A stretch of DNA of 64,000 bases from Thermohalobaculum sediminis (GCF_023487995.1 NZ_JAMFKN010000004.1:186001-250000); one strand, 5' to 3'; positions 40,205-50,823 are shown, numbered from the stretch's first letter. A program made the numbers and translations. Notes: generated by a model from the letters alone, not told the origin.

Positions 40205-41377
40205 ATGGCAGAGCGAAAACGGGTCAGCATCCTCGGCGTCACCGGCTCGATCGGGCGCAACACGGTCGCGGTGATCGAAAGCCTCGGGGTCGAGCGCTTC
40301 GCCACCGTCGCAGTCACCGGCAATGGCAACATCGCGGGGCTCGCAGCATCGGCCCGGACGCTGGGCGCCGAGGTCGCCGTCACCGCCGACCCGACCCGCC
40401 TCGACGATCTGCGCGCCGCGCTCGCGGGGTCGGGCATCGAGGCGGCGGCGGGGCCCGAGGCCCTTGCCGAGGCCGCGGCGCGCCCGGCCGACTGGGTGAT
40501 GTCGGCGATCGTCGGGGCGGCCGGCCTTGCGCCGACCCTTGCCGCCGCCCGCACCGGCGCGACCATCGCGCTCGCGAACAAGGAATGCCTCGTCGCCGCC
40601 GGCGCCGTCTTCCTCGCCGAGATCGCCCGCTCCGGCGCGCGCCTGCTGCCGGTCGACAGCGAGCACAATGCGATCTTCCAGTGCCTCGCCGCCGATCGCG
40701 ACTGCCCCATCGAGCGGCTGATCCTCACCGCCTCGGGCGGCCCGTTCCGCAACCACAGCCGCGCGCAGATGGCCGCCGTGACCGTTGCCGAGGCGGTGGC
40801 GCATCCCAACTGGTCGATGGGCGCGCGCATCTCGATCGACTCGGCGTCGATGTTCAACAAGGCGCTCGAGATGATCGAGGCCTCGCATCTCTTCGACGTG
40901 GCGCCGGACCAGATCGAGGTGATCGTGCATCCGCAGTCGATCATCCATTCGATGGTGGGCTTCCGCGACGGCTCGATCCTCGCGCATCTGGGGCCGCCCG
41001 ACATGCGCGTCGCCATCGGCCACGCGCTGACCTGGCCCGAGCGCGCGGCCCTGCCGGTCGAGCGGCTCGACTTCGCCCGCCTCGGGCGGCTCGACTTTCA
41101 GGCCCCGGACGAGGAGCGCTTCCCCTCGCTCGGCCTCGCGCGGCGGGCGATGGCCCGGGGCGCGGCAGCGGGCTGCGTGCTCAACGGCGCGCACGAGGTC
41201 GCGCTCGACGCCTTCATCGGCGGCCAGGTCGGGTTCCTCGACATGGCGGGGCTGGTGGCCGATACGATGGACCGGCTTGACGATCTGCCGGCACCGCACG
41301 ATCTCGATGATGTCTTTGCCGCGGATGCGGCGGCGCGCCGGGTGGGGCGCGAGCTTGTCGGGCGCTTCGCCGCCTGA
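40205..41377 (+). CDS. dxr: 1-deoxy-D-xylulose 5-phosphate reductoisomerase
   Basis: Second step of the MEP isoprenoid pathway, supplying precursors for UppS. The 390-residue protein begins MAERKRVSILGVTGSIGRNT (NADPH site), with ALANKECLVAAG, LLPVDSEHNAIFQCL (metal-binding Asp and Glu), LTASGGPFRNHSR and HPNWSMGARISIDSASMFNK. An ATG at 40163 in the same frame would add 14 residues without homology; the start at 40205 gives the family N-terminus. Confidence 0.93.
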   Translation: MAERKRVSILGVTGSIGRNTVAVIESLGVERFATVAVTGNGNIAGLAASARTLGAEVAVTADPTRLDDLRAALAGSGIEAAAGPEALAEAAARPADWVMSAIVGAAGLAPTLAAARTGATIALANKECLVAAGAVFLAEIARSGARLLPVDSEHNAIFQCLAADRDCPIERLILTASGGPFRNHSRAQMAAVTVAEAVAHPNWSMGARISIDSASMFNKALEMIEASHLFDVAPDQIEVIVHPQSIIHSMVGFRDGSILAHLGPPDMRVAIGHALTWPERAALPVERLDFARLGRLDFQAPDEERFPSLGLARRAMARGAAAGCVLNGAHEVALDAFIGGQVGFLDMAGLVADTMDRLDDLPAPHDLDDVFAADAAARRVGRELVGRFAA

Positions 41378-41398
41378 TGCAGCCTGGGGAGTGATCGC

Positions 41399-42742
41399 AT
41401 GGAGCTGCTGTCCGCCGTCCCGTTCGTCGGGGGTGCGCTCGGCGCGATCGTCCCCTTCCTGGTCGTGCTGGGCATCGTCGTCTTCGTCCACGAATACGGC
41501 CACTACATCGTCGGCCGCTGGTGCGGCATCGACGCCGAGGTGTTCTCGGTCGGCTTCGGGCCGAAGCTGGTCGGCTGGACCGACCGGCGCGGCACGCACT
41601 GGCAGATCGCGGCGCTGCCGCTGGGCGGGTATGTCCGTTTCGTGGGCGACATGGACCCCGCCAGCGCCGGCAAGGCCGACGACGGCGACCTGACGCCCGA
41701 GCAGCGCAAGCATGCGTTCCACAACGCGCGACTGTGGCGCAGGGCGGCAACGGTCGCAGCGGGGCCGATGTTCAACTTCATCCTGTCCTTCGTCATCTTC
41801 GCTGCGCTCGCGCTGGCGGTTGGCAGGGCCAGCAACGCTCCGGTGATCGGGGAGCTGCGCCCCGAACTCGCGGGCCAGGTCGATCTCCGGCCGGGCGACC
41901 GGATTCTGGCTGTCGCAGGCCAGCCGGTCGAGACCTTCGGCGAGATCATCGCAGCCTTCGTCCGCGCGAACGGCGCCGAGGTCGAGGTCGAGGTCGAGCG
42001 CGACGGCGAGAAGCTCGCCGTGCCCGTGAGCTACCGGCTCGCGTCGCGCATCGACTACGTCAATCCCGGCATGCCTGCCTCGCGCGCGGGGCTGGTCGCG
42101 GGCGACGTGATCGTCGCCATCGACGGCCAGCCGGTGGCGAGCTTCTACGACCTGCAACTCGTGACCGCCGCCAAGCCCGCGGGCCAGGAGATCGTGATCG
42201 ACGTCACCCGGGACGGCGAGCTGATGACGTTTCGCTTCATGCCCGACATGGTCGAGCGCCCGCACCCCGTGACGGGCGAGACCCAGCCACTTCCCACCAT
42301 CGGCATCCGCGCGATCGGCCTTGGCGGCATCGACCCGACGCTCGAGCCGCGCGGCCTGGGCGAGGCGCTCGAGTCGGGCTTCGCCCAGACGACCCGCATC
42401 GTCACGGGCACGATCAATTATGTCGGCGACCTGATCTTCGCGAACGCCGACCCGGGCCAGCTTGGCGGCCCGATCCGCATCGCGCAGATCTCGGGCGAAA
42501 AGGCCGAGGAGGGGCTGATGTCCTTCGTCTATCTCATCGCGATCATCTCGACCTCGATCGGCCTTCTGAACCTCTTCCCGATCCCTGTGCTCGACGGCGG
42601 CCACCTGATGTTCTACGCGGCCGAGGCCCTGCGCGGCCGGCCGGTCGGGAACGCGGCGATCCGCGTGGGGACGATGATCGGGTTGTCGCTCGTGCTGTTG
42701 CTCATGGTGTTTGCAACGTATAATGACTTGGCGAGGCTCTAG
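41399..42742 (+). CDS. rseP: Site-2 protease RseP
   Basis: Intramembrane zinc protease that trims anti-sigma factors and signal peptide remnants. The 447-residue protein has the active-site VFVHEYGHYIVGRW near residue 28, two central PDZ domains (about 130-320; GLVAGDVIVAIDGQPVASF and HPVTG-containing loop), and the third catalytic residue in LNLFPIPVLDGGHL near 395. Sits between dxr and bamA as in most proteobacteria. Confidence 0.92.
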   Translation: MELLSAVPFVGGALGAIVPFLVVLGIVVFVHEYGHYIVGRWCGIDAEVFSVGFGPKLVGWTDRRGTHWQIAALPLGGYVRFVGDMDPASAGKADDGDLTPEQRKHAFHNARLWRRAATVAAGPMFNFILSFVIFAALALAVGRASNAPVIGELRPELAGQVDLRPGDRILAVAGQPVETFGEIIAAFVRANGAEVEVEVERDGEKLAVPVSYRLASRIDYVNPGMPASRAGLVAGDVIVAIDGQPVASFYDLQLVTAAKPAGQEIVIDVTRDGELMTFRFMPDMVERPHPVTGETQPLPTIGIRAIGLGGIDPTLEPRGLGEALESGFAQTTRIVTGTINYVGDLIFANADPGQLGGPIRIAQISGEKAEEGLMSFVYLIAIISTSIGLLNLFPIPVLDGGHLMFYAAEALRGRPVGNAAIRVGTMIGLSLVLLLMVFATYNDLARL

Positions 42743-42821
42743 GGCCGCAACGGACCATCGGGACAGGCGCTGACAGCAGGCTCCCCGCACGCATGGGGTG
42801 CCGCTGGCAGGGAGGGTGAGA

Positions 42822-45161
42822 ATGCCGCGAGCAAGACTGGGCCTGCGCGCCCGCGCCGTGTTGCGGGCCGTCTTGGGTGCCGCGCTGCCCCTTGTGGTTC
42901 TGACGGCCGCGCCCCTGCCCGGCGGCGTCGGCGCGCCGCCGGCCCACGCGCAGGCGCAGGCGCAGTCCAGGTCGCTGATCGTGCGCGGCAACCGGCGGAT
43001 CGAGGTCGAGACGATCCTCGCCTACATGCAGATCGCGCCGGACTCGGAACTTACCGCCGAATCCCTCAACCGCGGCGTCCGCCGGCTGTTCGAGACCGGC
43101 TTGTTCCGCGATGTGCGGGTGTTGCAGGAGGACGGGGCGCTCGTGGTCGAGGTGGTCGAGAACCCCTCGATCAACCAGATCGCCTTCGAGGGCAACGACG
43201 CGCTCTCGGACGAGGATCTCCAGCAGATCATCGCCCTGCGCCCGCGCCTGCCATTCACGCCCTCGACCGCCGAGGCCGACGCGCAGGCGATCATCGAGGT
43301 CTACCGCCGCACCGGCCGCTATGGCGCCGAGGTCGAGCCCGTGATCATCGAGCGGCCCGAGAACCGCGTCGACCTCGTCTTCGAGATCGACGAGGGCGAT
43401 CTCACCGGCGTCAACTCGATCGACTTCGTCGGCAACGAGATCTTCTCGGACCGCCGGCTTCGCGGCGTGATCGAGACCGCCGAATCGGGCTTCCTGTCGG
43501 CCTTCCTCTCGGACGATGTCTACGATCCGGACAAGCTCGAGCTCGACAAGGAACTGCTGCGCCAGTTCTACCTCGAGCGCGGGCACGCCGACTTCACGGT
43601 GCTTTCTGCGACCGCCGAGCTCGCGCCGGACGGCGACGGCTTCTTCATTACCTTCACGGTGAGCGAGGGGCCGGTCTACAACTTCGGCAACCTTGACGTG
43701 AGCGTCTCGGCCCGCGGCCTCGATCCCGAGGATTTCCGCGCGCTCATTCCGGCGGATCTCTCGGGCGACACCTACAACGCCACGCGCGTCGAGAAGATCG
43801 CCAACGAGATGACCGATCTCGCGGGCCAGAAGGGCTTCGCCTTCGTGCAGGTCCGCCCCCGACCCAGCCGCAATGCCGAGGCGCTGACGGTCGACGTGAC
43901 CTTCGAGATTATCGAGGGCTCGCGCATCTTCATCGAGCGGATCGACATCGAGGGCAACACCGCCACGCTCGACCGCGTCATCCGGCGCGAGATCGACCTC
44001 GTGGAAGGCGATGCCTTCGACGCCCGCCGCGTGCGCGACGCGCAGCGCGAGATCCGCGCGCTGAACTTCTTCAGCGACGTGCAGATCGAGGCCGTGCAGG
44101 GCTCGGCGGAAGATCGCGCGGTCCTCAAGGTCAAGGTGACCGAGCGTTCGACCGGCTCGATCAGCTTCGGCATCGGCTTCTCGACCTCGGTGGGGCCGAT
44201 CGGCAACGTCGCGGTCACCGAACGCAACTTCCTCGGTCGCGGCCAGACGGTGCAGGCGGCGGTGACGGCGGCAGGCGATACCCAGCTCTATGACCTCCTG
44301 TTCGTCGAGCCGCGGGTCCTCGACCGCGACCTGTCGGCGAGCATGCGCGTCTTCTACCTCGACGACGACGTCTCGGATGAGTCGTCCTTCGAGCAGGCGC
44401 GCGCCGGCTTCACGCCCGGCGTCGGCTTCCCGCTCGGCGAGCGGACAAATATCGGGCTGCGCTACAGCTTCCTCTGGGACGACATCACGGTGGGAATCGA
44501 CGCCTCGCCGGCAATCAAGGCGGACGAAGGCGACCGGACGACCTCGCTTGTCGGCTATCGCCTGACCTATGACCAGCGCAACGACGTGCTGGAGCCGAGC
44601 GACGGGTATCTGCTGACGCTCGACCAGGAGGTCGCGGGCCTCGGCGGCGACTCGCGCTTCCTGCGGACGCGGGCGACCGCAAAGGGTTGGCAGGGCTTCT
44701 TCGACAACGCGGTGGTCGCGAGCCTCGAGCTCGAGGGCGCCGCGATCTACAGCTTCGGGCCGGATACCCGCGTGACCGAGCGCTATTTCCTTGGCTCCGA
44801 CAGCCTCCGCGGCTTCGCGCAGCGCGGCATCGGGCCCCGCGATCTCAACACCGACGATGCGCTTGGCGGTAACTTCCTGCTTGCGGCGCGGTTCCAGGTG
44901 TCATTCCCGCTCGGCCTGCCGGAGGAACTGGGAATCTTTGGCGGTGCCTTCGTCGATGCCGGCACGGTCTGGGGACTCGATCGCACGACCTACGGCACCA
45001 CGGTGATCGACGACGGGCTCGACCTCAGGGTCGCGGCCGGTGGGCTCCTGTTCATCGACACGCCGTTTGGTCCGCTGGAACTGAGCCTGGGCGTGCCGGT
45101 GATCGACGAAAGCTTCGACGAAGACGAGTTGTTCCGGCTCTCGGTCGGAACCCGGTTCTGA
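42822..45161 (+). CDS. bamA: Outer membrane protein assembly factor BamA
   Basis: Central BAM component that inserts beta-barrels, including LptD. The 779-residue product has a long signal sequence (about 1-45, ending PAHAQAQAQ), five POTRA domains (about 50-400, starting SLIVRGNRRIEVETILAYMQ), and a 16-stranded barrel with the conserved lid motif SLRGFAQRGIGPRD near 665 and an aromatic C-terminus (SVGTRF). The ATG at 42822 follows GGGAGGGTGAGA. Confidence 0.94.
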   Translation: MPRARLGLRARAVLRAVLGAALPLVVLTAAPLPGGVGAPPAHAQAQAQSRSLIVRGNRRIEVETILAYMQIAPDSELTAESLNRGVRRLFETGLFRDVRVLQEDGALVVEVVENPSINQIAFEGNDALSDEDLQQIIALRPRLPFTPSTAEADAQAIIEVYRRTGRYGAEVEPVIIERPENRVDLVFEIDEGDLTGVNSIDFVGNEIFSDRRLRGVIETAESGFLSAFLSDDVYDPDKLELDKELLRQFYLERGHADFTVLSATAELAPDGDGFFITFTVSEGPVYNFGNLDVSVSARGLDPEDFRALIPADLSGDTYNATRVEKIANEMTDLAGQKGFAFVQVRPRPSRNAEALTVDVTFEIIEGSRIFIERIDIEGNTATLDRVIRREIDLVEGDAFDARRVRDAQREIRALNFFSDVQIEAVQGSAEDRAVLKVKVTERSTGSISFGIGFSTSVGPIGNVAVTERNFLGRGQTVQAAVTAAGDTQLYDLLFVEPRVLDRDLSASMRVFYLDDDVSDESSFEQARAGFTPGVGFPLGERTNIGLRYSFLWDDITVGIDASPAIKADEGDRTTSLVGYRLTYDQRNDVLEPSDGYLLTLDQEVAGLGGDSRFLRTRATAKGWQGFFDNAVVASLELEGAAIYSFGPDTRVTERYFLGSDSLRGFAQRGIGPRDLNTDDALGGNFLLAARFQVSFPLGLPEELGIFGGAFVDAGTVWGLDRTTYGTTVIDDGLDLRVAAGGLLFIDTPFGPLELSLGVPVIDESFDEDELFRLSVGTRF

Positions 45162-45162
45162 C

Positions 45163-45900
45163 GTGGCGGGCGGGCCGACGATCGGCTCCACGGCGTCGAT
45201 CGGCCAGAGGCGCGGCCTTCGGCGCGTCGCGCTCGCGGGCCTGTCGGCGCTGATTCTGCAACTCTCTCCGCCGGCCGGCCTGCCGCTCGCGCCAGCCGCG
45301 CGGGCGCAGGAGCCGAGGATTCTCGTGGTGTCGCGCGGGCGCGTGCTCGAGGAAGCCGCTGCCGCGCGGCGGCTCGCCGAGTCCGAAGTCGCCGCGACCG
45401 AGGCGCTCCAGCGCGACATCGACGCGGTCAAGGCCGAGCTCGCCGCCGAGGAGGAGGAGCTCACCCGGCTGCGCGCCGCCCTTCCGCGCGAGGAGTTCGA
45501 GCGGAGGGTCGCCGCCTTCGACCAGCGCGTGCGCGAGGAGCGCCGCCGCGCCCAGAGCCTCGCGGCCTCGCTGCAGAGGGCCTACCGCGACGCCCGGCGC
45601 CAGCTTGTCGATGCGCTCGCGCCAATCCTCGACGAGGTGCGGACCGAGCGCGGCGCGATCGCCATCCTCGACGCGGCGAGCGTGCTCGTCGCAGATCCCG
45701 CGATCGACGTCACGGGGCGCGTGATCGAACTCTACGACCAGCGCGTGAGCGTCCCCGTCGTGGTCATGCCGGACGAGCCGGGCACGCGCGGGGGCGCCGA
45801 TCCGTCGCAGCCCGACGCCGTCGAAGGGACGAGCGGGGCCGGCGCCGGTGACATCCCCGCGGCGCCCGGTCCGGGGCCGCAGGGCTCCGTCGCCGACTGA
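45163..45900 (+). CDS. OmpH/Skp-family periplasmic chaperone
   Basis: Holds unfolded outer-membrane proteins during periplasmic transit. 245 residues with a signal sequence (about 1-50, AARAQEP) and a helical, charged core (about 75-160: TEALQRDIDAVKAELAAEEE) forming the Skp tentacles, then GAIAILDAASVLVADPAIDV with the conserved strand region. The C-terminal 45 residues are Pro/Gly/Ala-rich and probably disordered. The GTG start lies one base after the bamA stop. Confidence 0.85.
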   Translation: MAGGPTIGSTASIGQRRGLRRVALAGLSALILQLSPPAGLPLAPAARAQEPRILVVSRGRVLEEAAAARRLAESEVAATEALQRDIDAVKAELAAEEEELTRLRAALPREEFERRVAAFDQRVREERRRAQSLAASLQRAYRDARRQLVDALAPILDEVRTERGAIAILDAASVLVADPAIDVTGRVIELYDQRVSVPVVVMPDEPGTRGGADPSQPDAVEGTSGAGAGDIPAAPGPGPQGSVAD

Positions 45901-46023
45901 GGCGCCGTTGCGCCGCGCCCGACACCGCGCCGTGCCACAGGGCGCGCGGCATTGACCCTTGACCTTGTCAGCCCGCCTTGCCATCACCAGAGGCCGGAGC
46001 GGGGGTTCGTGCCGAGGAGCGCC

Positions 46024-46521
46024 ATGGAGAAGGATATCAGTTCGCAGGCGGATGGCGTGGCGGATCTGGCGCGGATCAAGCGCATGATCCCGCACAGATA
46101 TCCGTTTCTCCTCATCGAAAAGGTGGTGGGCATCCGGCTCGGCGAGCGGGCCACCGGCATCAAGAACGTCTCGGCCAACGAGCCCCATTTCGAGGGGCAT
46201 TTCCCGGTCGAGCCGATCATGCCCGGCGTGCTGATCGTCGAGGCGATGGCCCAGACCGCGGGCGTCCTGGTCGTCGAGACGTTGGGCAAGATCGACCAGA
46301 ACCTGCTGGTCTATTTCATGACCCTCGACAAGACCCGTTTCCGCCGCAAGGTTGTGCCGGGCGACGTGCTCGAGCTGCATGTCTCGATCCTGCGCGGGCG
46401 CGGCAAGATCTGGAAGTTCTGGGGCGAGGCCAAGGTCGATGGAGAGATCTGCGCCGAGGCCGAGTTCTCGGCCATGATCATTGACGAGAACGACGCCCGC
46501 CGCGGCGGCGGTGGCGCGTGA
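46024..46521 (+). CDS. fabZ: 3-hydroxyacyl-ACP dehydratase FabZ
   Basis: Hot-dog-fold dehydratase of fatty-acid elongation that also balances the hydroxyacyl pool used by lipid A synthesis. 165 residues with [16 protein letters not shown], the active-site [20 protein letters not shown] (His and Glu), and [14 protein letters not shown]. The ATG at 46024 follows AGGAG; the frame is open further upstream but without family similarity. Its stop overlaps the lpxA GTG. Confidence 0.94.
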   Translation: MEKDISSQADGVADLARIKRMIPHRYPFLLIEKVVGIRLGERATGIKNVSANEPHFEGHFPVEPIMPGVLIVEAMAQTAGVLVVETLGKIDQNLLVYFMTLDKTRFRRKVVPGDVLELHVSILRGRGKIWKFWGEAKVDGEICAEAEFSAMIIDENDARRGGGGA

Positions 46522-47306
46522 GGATCCATCCGACCGCGATCGTCGAGGACGGCGCGCGCCTCGGTGAAAACGTGCGCATCGGCCCCTACTGCGTGGTCGG
46601 CGCCGAGGTCGAGCTCGGGCCGGACGTCGAACTGATCTCGCATGTCGCGGTGGCGGGGCGCACCAGGATCGGGGCGGGCACGCGGGTCTGGCCCTTCGCC
46701 TCGGTCGGCCACCAGCCGCAGGACCTGAAATACGCGGGCGAGCCGAGCCGGCTCGAGATCGGCCGCGACTGCATGATCCGCGAGCATGCAACCCTCAATC
46801 CCGGCACCAGCGGGGGCGGCATGCTCACGCAGGTGGGCGACCGCTGCCTCTTCATGATGGGCAGCCATGTCGGGCATGATTGCCGCATCGGCAACAACGT
46901 GATCCTCGCGAACAACGCGACGCTGGCGGGCCATGTCGAGGTCGGCGATTTCGCGTTCCTGGGCGGGCTCTGCGCCGTGCACCAGTTCGTGCGGATCGGC
47001 ACGCAGGCGATGGTCGGCGGCATGTCGGGGGTCGAGAAGGACGTGATCCCCTTCGGTTCGGTCATTGGCAACCGGGCGGAACTCGGCGGCCTCAACCTCG
47101 TGGGCCTCAAGCGCCGCGGCTTCGACCGCGAGACCATCCACGCGATCCGCGCGGGCTATCGGGTGATCTTCTCGGGCGAAGGCTCGCTCACCGAGCGTGC
47201 AACCCGCGCGGCCGAGGAATTCGCCGATATCGCGCCGGTGCGGCTGATCACGGATTTCATCCTCGCCGACAGTGCCCGCAGCTTCTGCACCCCGCGCGAG
47301 GTCTGA
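46518..47306 (+). CDS. lpxA: UDP-N-acetylglucosamine acyltransferase LpxA
   Basis: First enzyme of lipid A synthesis, a left-handed beta-helix trimer. The 262-residue protein shows hexapeptide repeats from [20 protein letters not shown] onward, the catalytic His region [20 protein letters not shown] near 120, and [20 protein letters not shown] near 195. GTG start in a GTGA overlap with fabZ. Confidence 0.95.
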   Translation: MRIHPTAIVEDGARLGENVRIGPYCVVGAEVELGPDVELISHVAVAGRTRIGAGTRVWPFASVGHQPQDLKYAGEPSRLEIGRDCMIREHATLNPGTSGGGMLTQVGDRCLFMMGSHVGHDCRIGNNVILANNATLAGHVEVGDFAFLGGLCAVHQFVRIGTQAMVGGMSGVEKDVIPFGSVIGNRAELGGLNLVGLKRRGFDRETIHAIRAGYRVIFSGEGSLTERATRAAEEFADIAPVRLITDFILADSARSFCTPREV

Positions 47307-47307
47307 G

Positions 47308-48201
47308 GTGACGGGCGCGGCCGGGGCAGGGGCGCGCGGCGGCCCGCCCGGTTGCCTCGCCATCGTTGCGGGCAGCGGCGAACTGCCGCGCCGGCTGGCC
47401 GAGGCGCGCGCCGAGGCGGGCTTGCCCTACTTCCTCGTCGTCTTTCCGGGTTGCGACGAGCCGTGGATGCGCGACCACCCCCACCAGTGCCATGAATTCG
47501 AGCGCGCGGGGCGGCTGTTTGCTGCGCTGCGGCGCGCGGGGGTCGAGGCGGTGGTCTTCGCCGGCGCGATGAACCGGCCGCGGCTCAGGCCGTGGCGGGC
47601 GGATTGGACGGCGCTCGGACTCCTCGGCCGGGCGCTGCGGCTGATGGCGCAGGGCGACGACGCCATGCTGCGCGGCTTCGGGGCGGTGTTCGAGGCGCGC
47701 GGCCTCAGGCTGATCTCGCCCGCCGAGGTACTGGGCGAGGCGCTGACGCTTCCCCCGGGCCCGCTCGGCCGGAATGCGCCTTCACCCGACGATCTTGCCG
47801 ACGCCGCGCGCGCCGCCGCCATCGTCCGCGCGCTGGGCCCGCTCGACGTGGGGCAGGGGGCGGTGGTCGCGCGGGGCCTGTGCCTCGCGGTGGAAGCGAT
47901 CGAGGGCACGGACCTCATGCTCGCCCGCGTCGCCGCCCTGCCACCCGAGCGCCGCAATGCCGCGCCGCCGCCGTCGGGCGTGCTCTACAAGGGGCCGAAG
48001 CCGGGGCAGGACCGCCGGTTCGACCTGCCCGCCATCGGCCCCGCGACGGTCGAGGCCGCGGCGCGCGCGGGTCTGCGCGGCATCGTCGCGGCGGCGGGCG
48101 AGACGCAGCTCATCGACGCCGCCACCACCCGCGAAGCCGCGGACCGGCTGGGCCTGTTCGTCCACGGCGCGCGGGCGGACGAGCTGGAGCGCGGGCAATG
48201 A
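47308..48201 (+). CDS. lpxI: UDP-2,3-diacylglucosamine pyrophosphatase LpxI
   Basis: Produces lipid X from UDP-diacylglucosamine; alphaproteobacteria use LpxI in place of LpxH. 297 residues (DUF1009 family): CLAIVAGSGELPRRLAEARA, FAGAMNRPRLRPWR, GLRLISPAEVLGEALTLPPG, GQGAVVARGLCLAVEAIEGT and VLYKGPKPGQDRRFDLPAIG. GTG start one base after the lpxA stop; its stop overlaps lpxB (ATGA). Confidence 0.93.
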   Translation: MTGAAGAGARGGPPGCLAIVAGSGELPRRLAEARAEAGLPYFLVVFPGCDEPWMRDHPHQCHEFERAGRLFAALRRAGVEAVVFAGAMNRPRLRPWRADWTALGLLGRALRLMAQGDDAMLRGFGAVFEARGLRLISPAEVLGEALTLPPGPLGRNAPSPDDLADAARAAAIVRALGPLDVGQGAVVARGLCLAVEAIEGTDLMLARVAALPPERRNAAPPPSGVLYKGPKPGQDRRFDLPAIGPATVEAAARAGLRGIVAAAGETQLIDAATTREAADRLGLFVHGARADELERGQ

Positions 48202-49376
48202 GCGGCCCGCTGATCTACCTCGTCGCCGGTGAGCCCTCGGGCGACCGGCTGGGGGCCGCGCTGATGCGGGCGCTGATGGCCGAGCGGCCCGGCATCCGCT
48301 TCGCGGGCCTGGGCGGGCGCGAGATGCAGGCCGCGGGGCTCGTGCCGCTCTTCGACATCGCCGAACTCTCGGTCATGGGCCTGACCGAGGTCCTGCCGCG
48401 CCTGCCCGCCATCCTGCGCCGCCTGGGCCAGGTGACGGGCGATGTGCTGGCGACGCGCCCCGATGCGCTGGTCACCATCGACAGCCCAAGCTTCGGGCTG
48501 CGGGTGGCCCGGCGCGTGCGCGCTGCCGCCCCCGCGATCCCGACCATCCACTACGTCGCCCCCTCGGTCTGGGCGTGGCGGCCGGGGCGGGCGGCGAAGA
48601 TGGCGCGATATGTCGACCATGTCCTTGCGCTCTTGCCCTTCGAGCCGCCCTACATGGAGGCCGTGGGCATGACCTGCGACTTCGTGGGGCACCCGATCGC
48701 CGAGCGCCCGCCGGTCACCGAAGCCGAACGCGCCGCCTTCCGCGCGCGTCACGGCATCGCGGCCGAGGCGCCTCTGCTGCTGATCGCCCCCGGCTCGCGG
48801 CGCGGCGAGGTCTCGCGCATCCTGCCGGTGTTCGCCGAGACCGCCCGGCGCCTGACGCCGCTGCATGCCGGCCTGCGCCTCGTCGTCCCGGTGGCCGAGA
48901 CGGTGGCGGACGCGGTAACGCGGGGCCTCGCGGCCCTCGCGCCCGTGTTCGTGATGCCCGAGATGGGCGAGGCCGAGAAACGCCTCGCCTTCGCCGCGGC
49001 GGACGCGGGGCTCGTGGCCTCGGGGACGGTGACACTCGAGATGGCGGCGGGCGGGACGCCCCATGTCGCGGCCTACAGGGCTGCCCCCGTGACCGCGATG
49101 ATCGTGCGCCGGCTGCTGCGGGTCCAGACCGCGAACCTCGTCAACCTTGCCTCGGGCACCCGCGCGGTGCCCGAGTTCTACCAGGAGGCGGCGACGCCCG
49201 ATGCCCTCGCCCGCGCCGTCTCGCGGCTCCTGACGGACACGTCTGAGCGCGCGGCCCAGATTGCCGCGGCCGACGCGGCGCTCGGGGCGCTCGGCCGGGG
49301 CGGCGAGGCGCCCTCGCGGCGCGCCGCGCGCTCGGTGCTCCGCGTGCTCGACCGTCGCGCGGCGCAGCCCGCCTGA
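48198..49376 (+). CDS. lpxB: Lipid-A-disaccharide synthase LpxB
   Basis: GT19 glycosyltransferase joining UDP-diacylglucosamine and lipid X. The 392-residue protein begins with LIYLVAGEPSGDRLGAALM and has VTIDSPSFGLRVARRVR, HYVAPSVWAWRPGRAAKMAR, LPFEPPYMEAVGMTCDFVGH and ASGTVTLEMAAGGTPHVAAY. Last gene of the cluster; a strong hairpin follows 8 bp after its stop. Confidence 0.95.
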   Translation: MSGPLIYLVAGEPSGDRLGAALMRALMAERPGIRFAGLGGREMQAAGLVPLFDIAELSVMGLTEVLPRLPAILRRLGQVTGDVLATRPDALVTIDSPSFGLRVARRVRAAAPAIPTIHYVAPSVWAWRPGRAAKMARYVDHVLALLPFEPPYMEAVGMTCDFVGHPIAERPPVTEAERAAFRARHGIAAEAPLLLIAPGSRRGEVSRILPVFAETARRLTPLHAGLRLVVPVAETVADAVTRGLAALAPVFVMPEMGEAEKRLAFAAADAGLVASGTVTLEMAAGGTPHVAAYRAAPVTAMIVRRLLRVQTANLVNLASGTRAVPEFYQEAATPDALARAVSRLLTDTSERAAQIAAADAALGALGRGGEAPSRRAARSVLRVLDRRAAQPA

Positions 49377-49383
49377 GAACGCC

Positions 49384-49423
49384 AAAAGGGCGCGGGCAGC
49401 CCTTGCTGTCCGCGCCCCTGTTT
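49384..49423. terminator. Bidirectional hairpin terminator between lpxB and gltA
   Basis: Arms 49388-49400 and 49405-49417 pair over 13 bp (one G-U) with a 4-base loop. On the minus strand the stem is followed by TTTT (49387-49384), ending gltA transcripts; on the plus strand it is followed by a short TTT, ending lpxB transcripts. Confidence 0.8.
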
Positions 49424-49438
49424 CACCGCGCCGGTCGC

Positions 49439-50737
49439 TCAGCGCTTCTCGATGTCGATATAGTCGCGCATCGCGGCGCCGGTGTAGAGCTGACGCGGCC
49501 GGCCGATCTTCTGCACCGGGTCCTCGATCATCTCCTTCCACTGCGCGATCCAGCCCACGGTGCGCGAGAGCGCGAAGATCGGCGTGAACATCGCGGTCGG
49601 GAAGCCCATCGCCTCGAGGATGATGCCCGAGTAGAAATCGACGTTCGGATAGAGCTTCTTCGAGATGAAGTAGTCGTCCTCGAGCGCCCGCTTCTCCAGC
49701 GCCTGCGCGGTCTGCAGGATCGGGTTGTCCTTGACGCCGAGCAGGTCGAGAACCTCCTTCGCCGTCTCCTGCATCACCTTGGCGCGCGGATCGTAGTTCT
49801 TGTAGACGCGGTGGCCGAAGCCCATCAGGCGGAAGCTGTCGTTCTTGTCCTGCGCCTTCTCGACATACTCGTCCACGCGGTCGGGCGAGCCGATCTCGCG
49901 CAGCATCTCGAGGCAGGCCTGGTTCGCGCCGCCATGCGCCGGCCCCCACAGGCTGGCGACGCCCGCTGCGATGCAGGCGAAGGGGTTCGCATGGCTCGAC
50001 CCCGCCAGCCGCACCGTCGATGTCGAGGCGTTCTGCTCGTGGTCGGCATGCAGCGTCATGATCCGGTCCATCGCGCGCGCGAGGATCGGGTCGACCACGT
50101 ATTCCTCGCAGGGCGTGGCGAAGCACATGTGCAGGAAGTTCGAGGCGTAATCGAGGTCGTTGCGCGGGTAGATGAAGGGCTGACCGACCGAGTACTTGTA
50201 GGCCCAGGCCGCGATCGTCGGCATCTTGGCGACCAGCCGGATCTGCGCAACCTCGCGCTGCCAGGCGTCGGTGATGTCGGTCGAGTCGTGGTAGAAGGCC
50301 GACATCGCGCCGACGACGCCGCACATCACGGCCATCGGGTGCGCGTCACGCCGGAAGCCGCGGAAGAAGTTCACCATCTGCTCGTGCAGCATGGTGTGCT
50401 TGGTCACCCGCCCCTCGAAGTCCTCGAGCTGCGCGGCATTCGGCAGCTCGCCGAACATCAGCAGGTAGCAGACCTCGAGGAAGTGGCTCTTCTCGGCCAG
50501 CTGGTCGATCGGGTAGCCGCGGTAGAGCAGCTCGCCCTTGTCGCCGTCGATGAAGGTGATGGTCGACTCGCAGCTCGCCGTCGAGGTGAAGCCGGGGTCG
50601 TAGGTGAAGACATCCATGTCCGAGTAGAGCTTTCGGATGTCGATCACCGAGGGCCCGTGCACCGCGTCGTAGACCGGCAGCTCGATCGACTTGCCATCGA
50701 GCGTGAGCGTTGCGGTGCGGCTGGATGCGACTGCCAT
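49439..50737 (-). CDS. gltA: Citrate synthase (type II)
   Basis: Condenses acetyl-CoA and oxaloacetate at the entry of the TCA cycle. The 432-residue hexameric-type enzyme has [40 protein letters not shown] (catalytic His), [18 protein letters not shown] and [15 protein letters not shown] with the second His. Downstream of gltX on the same strand and convergent with lpxB. Confidence 0.95.
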   Translation of the reverse strand: MAVASSRTATLTLDGKSIELPVYDAVHGPSVIDIRKLYSDMDVFTYDPGFTSTASCESTITFIDGDKGELLYRGYPIDQLAEKSHFLEVCYLLMFGELPNAAQLEDFEGRVTKHTMLHEQMVNFFRGFRRDAHPMAVMCGVVGAMSAFYHDSTDITDAWQREVAQIRLVAKMPTIAAWAYKYSVGQPFIYPRNDLDYASNFLHMCFATPCEEYVVDPILARAMDRIMTLHADHEQNASTSTVRLAGSSHANPFACIAAGVASLWGPAHGGANQACLEMLREIGSPDRVDEYVEKAQDKNDSFRLMGFGHRVYKNYDPRAKVMQETAKEVLDLLGVKDNPILQTAQALEKRALEDDYFISKKLYPNVDFYSGIILEAMGFPTAMFTPIFALSRTVGWIAQWKEMIEDPVQKIGRPRQLYTGAAMRDYIDIEKR

Positions 50738-50823
50738 GGTATCGACCCTCTTTTTCTGGGGGCCGGGGCCGCTTGCGTGTCGACCCCGTGCCGCGTTTTC
50801 TCGTGCAGGCGGGCAGACGGCCG

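Noticed and set aside
39959-42991. About 1000-codon minus-strand frame across cdsA, dxr, rseP and the bamA start
   Set aside because: Antisense artefact of GC-rich third positions; it runs across four well-conserved plus-strand genes and looks like no known protein.
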